DNA of 42,427 nt from JABWBD01 sp040768665 (GTDB lineage Bacteria; Planctomycetota; Planctomycetia; Pirellulales; Thermoguttaceae), in the NCBI GenBank assembly GCA_040768665.1, contig JAXGMN010000082.1, positions 1 to 42,427 on the forward strand, read 5' to 3'. The first letter of the stretch is position 1; the number at the start of each line of letters is the position of its first letter. The translations under genes and the position numbers were made by a program. Positions 42,010-42,427 of this stretch are shown piece after piece. A model generated the notes under the pieces. The model was not told the DNA's origin. It saw only the letters and a program-made list of their open reading frames with translations, and ran no database searches.

Positions 42010-42427
42010 GGTCATATCGACCGAAGCGAATTGCGAGGTCGAGTGTTGAACCAACGTGTGGGTGCCACCGGTGCCACGCGGTCCTCCCTGGTTTCGGTGA
42101 ACTGGCGGCGGGTGCGCGTGGCAACGCGGGCGTCCTACCCGCTCTGCCGCCCCTCGCCTTGTGCGGCTTTGATCTGGCTGAGGATCGAAGCGTCTTTGAT
42201 CTGGTCGTCGCTGATCAGCAGGAACATCTTGCTGAGAAGTTCGGCGAGCTTCGGGTCCGAGCCCTCGGCGAACTGCAGGTAGATCGGCTGCCGCGAGACG
42301 ATGCTGCGGTCCGGGACGATGCAGAGGTGATGACCGGGCTCGATGTGGACCGCCGCGGTGCCGAGGTGCAGGCGGTAGCGGGCCAGCTTGCCCTCCACGC
42401 GGACGAAGTGCCCGTCGATCGTCGCGC
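42010..42427 (-). pseudogene. DUF4132 C-terminal relic, copy D (runs off window)
   Basis: The minus-strand frame from the window edge reads VEGKLARYRLHLGTAAVHIE, LCIVPDRSIVSRQPIYLQFA, DPKLAELLSKMFLLISDDQI, KDASILSQIKAAQG, with a stop at 42135. It is the least damaged copy as far as visible. The 3' flank 42010-42134 matches that of copy A (33548-33671). Since it continues past the edge, it might belong to a complete gene; given the other copies I lean to relic. Confidence 0.6.

Overview
The window looks like part of a planctomycete chromosome (Planctomycetota; Pirellulales-like is my guess). The evidence is high GC, Tat-exported Gfo/Idh/MocA and DUF1080 proteins, ThuA-like, DUF4091 and sialidase-like genes, and DUF4132 and RhuM relics. 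Most replicated or decayed pieces are also typical of large planctomycete genomes. No rRNA, tRNA or CRISPR array was seen.

Left part (1-18238): a secreted carbohydrate/polymer catabolism region. On the minus strand are the start of a uroporphyrinogen-decarboxylase-like gene and a 1313-aa exported multidomain glycosidase-like protein with malectin and CBM-like domains. On the plus strand follow a neutral-ceramidase-like hydrolase, a Tat-exported Gfo/Idh/MocA oxidoreductase and a DUF1080 protein. Then come a ThuA-like protein (minus), an SGNH hydrolase (plus), a polytopic membrane protein with a short paralogous stub (minus), a BNR sialidase-like protein, a CBM+DUF4091 protein, and a broken GH43-like gene.

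Middle part (18239-23662): a decay and insertion zone. It holds a 5'-truncated IS66 transposase, three copies of a long direct repeat, a Tat-signal hypothetical protein, a sigma-54-regulator fragment, a VapBC pair with a frameshifted toxin, and a 113-bp MITE with a perfect 9-bp target duplication. Hairpin elements with a GGGGAC-type stem recur here and throughout the window.

Right part (23663-42427): a defence-island-like region. It has a 525-aa unknown protein, then a minus-strand operon of a frameshifted HTH gene, an in-frame HsdM/HsdS deletion chimera and two DUF262 proteins with short overlaps. A third DUF262/DUF1524 gene has its HNH region thrown out of frame by paired indels. Next come a ParE-type toxin/antitoxin pair, an internally deleted RhuM gene and four relics of the C-terminus of a DUF4132 protein.

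The most interesting intact unit is at 37271-40853. It is a single 1057-aa protein combining an XRE-type HTH, a NACHT NTPase, HEAT-like repeats and a C-terminal MNT nucleotidyltransferase (exact GSX10DXD). It overlaps by 47 nt a downstream HEPN-domain gene. This looks like a MntA/HepT-type toxin-antitoxin pair in which the antitoxin enzyme is wired to a STAND sensor and a DNA-binding domain.

Caution: several genes carry single-base frameshifts with conserved sequence on both sides. Some of these may be assembly indels rather than true pseudogenes.
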